Source: Pyrocephalus nanus (lineage: Eukaryota > Chordata > Aves > Passeriformes > Tyrannidae). From it: a stretch of 64,000 nt of DNA. Position numbers and translations under genes: made by a program. The stretch lies in NCBI GenBank assembly GCA_038380795.1, contig CM076261.1, positions 13,565,226 to 13,629,225 on the forward strand, in the 5' to 3' direction. The notes beneath the pieces are model-generated. The model was not told the origin of the DNA. It did no database searches and saw only the letters and a program-made list of their open reading frames with translations. Positions 63,646 through 64,000 of this stretch are shown in pieces; the stretch's first letter is position 1, and each line of letters starts with the position of its first letter.

Positions 63646-63733
63646 CCATTCAAAGGAAGGTAAAGAGGCCTAAGTAAGATGCTGCAGTTATGATCTTCTT
63701 CGGTTATCAGTGGTTCAGGGGCTGCTTTTGATG
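63646..63733 (-). other. Candidate 88-bp exon, minus strand
   Basis: On the minus strand a long pyrimidine tract ending CTCTTACCTGCAG is followed by 88 bases. These end at GG|GTATGT, a usable donor. The frame is open throughout (phase 1 in, phase 2 out) and reads SKAAPEPLITEEDHNCSILL and on through RPLYLPLNG, a composition more protein-like than other chance frames here. I do not recognise the protein. On the opposite strand the same junction gives CTGCAG|GTAAGAG, a perfect donor, so either strand might be spliced. It may be an exon of a gene extending beyond the window, a noncoding exon, or chance. Confidence 0.25.
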
Positions 63734-64000
63734 CTGCAGGTAAGAGAGGTAAAAAATGGGGACCATATATAGCAATTAAAGGTAGAATAAACTGCAATGT
63801 TTTTTCAAAATCTTTACTGTATTAGAATGCTGATTTATTTAGATATGAAGCAATTGGTGCTGATCCTTTCTTTGCATGTGTGGAAAAAAACCTAATTGTA
63901 AAATTCTGACTCAAAATTTGTTAACCTTATTCTGTGGTATTTCTTAGAAGCATAGAATAAAAACAGAATTAAAACCACCTTTTTCTTCATGTTAATATAT
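63734..64000. other. AT-rich sequence to window end
   Basis: No feature is recognised beyond the acceptor tract of the candidate exon. Confidence 0.5.

Overview
The window looks like a gene-poor, AT-rich stretch of a bird genome. The bird call rests on the interspersed repeats. There are CR1 LINE 3'-end fragments that end in the typical ATTCTATG/TTCTGTGA-type tail, and several avian endogenous-retrovirus LTR families recognised from memory of their consensus. T-rich GTTTGGTTTGG-type simple sequence, common in birds, is also present. I could not run a search, so all repeat family names are recognition calls. I see no intact protein-coding gene, rRNA, tRNA or CRISPR array. Every long open frame is at the length expected by chance or lies inside an LTR.

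Layout. 1-4.7 kb: unique AT-rich DNA with a striking cluster of palindromic homeodomain/POU-type sites (about 650-860), a TG microsatellite and one CR1 fragment. 4.7-5.3 kb: a nearly full-length LTR (family A here). 9.7-10.4 kb: a CR1 fragment interrupted by a minus-strand LTR with a perfect 6-bp target duplication. 11.5-11.9 kb: a solo LTR with a 4-bp duplication. 21.9-23.5 kb: a nested pair, a second family-A LTR split by a 1,001-bp minus-strand LTR of another family. 26.1 kb: a 3' remnant of a third family-A LTR. 27.1, 38.6 and 40.7 kb: CR1 tails. 42.0-42.6 kb: a 611-bp solo LTR with a 5-bp duplication. 43.2 kb: an LTR fragment. 45.9-46.6 kb: CR1 abutting another LTR. 59.8 kb: a much older CR1-like fragment. 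60.25-60.36 kb: a pyrimidine tract with a 10-bp period. Between these are long unique stretches with no recognisable repeat or gene.

The window behaves as intergenic DNA or the interior of a very long intron. The non-repeat items most worth following are the homeodomain/POU palindrome cluster near the left end, a juxtaposed AG|GTAAGA motif at 33,258 that fits a recursive splice site, and two short segments framed by good splice signals (36,200-36,248 plus strand; 63,646-63,733 minus strand). I found no evidence of a previously undescribed multi-gene system. The retroviral LTRs carry no recognisable gag, pol or env between them.
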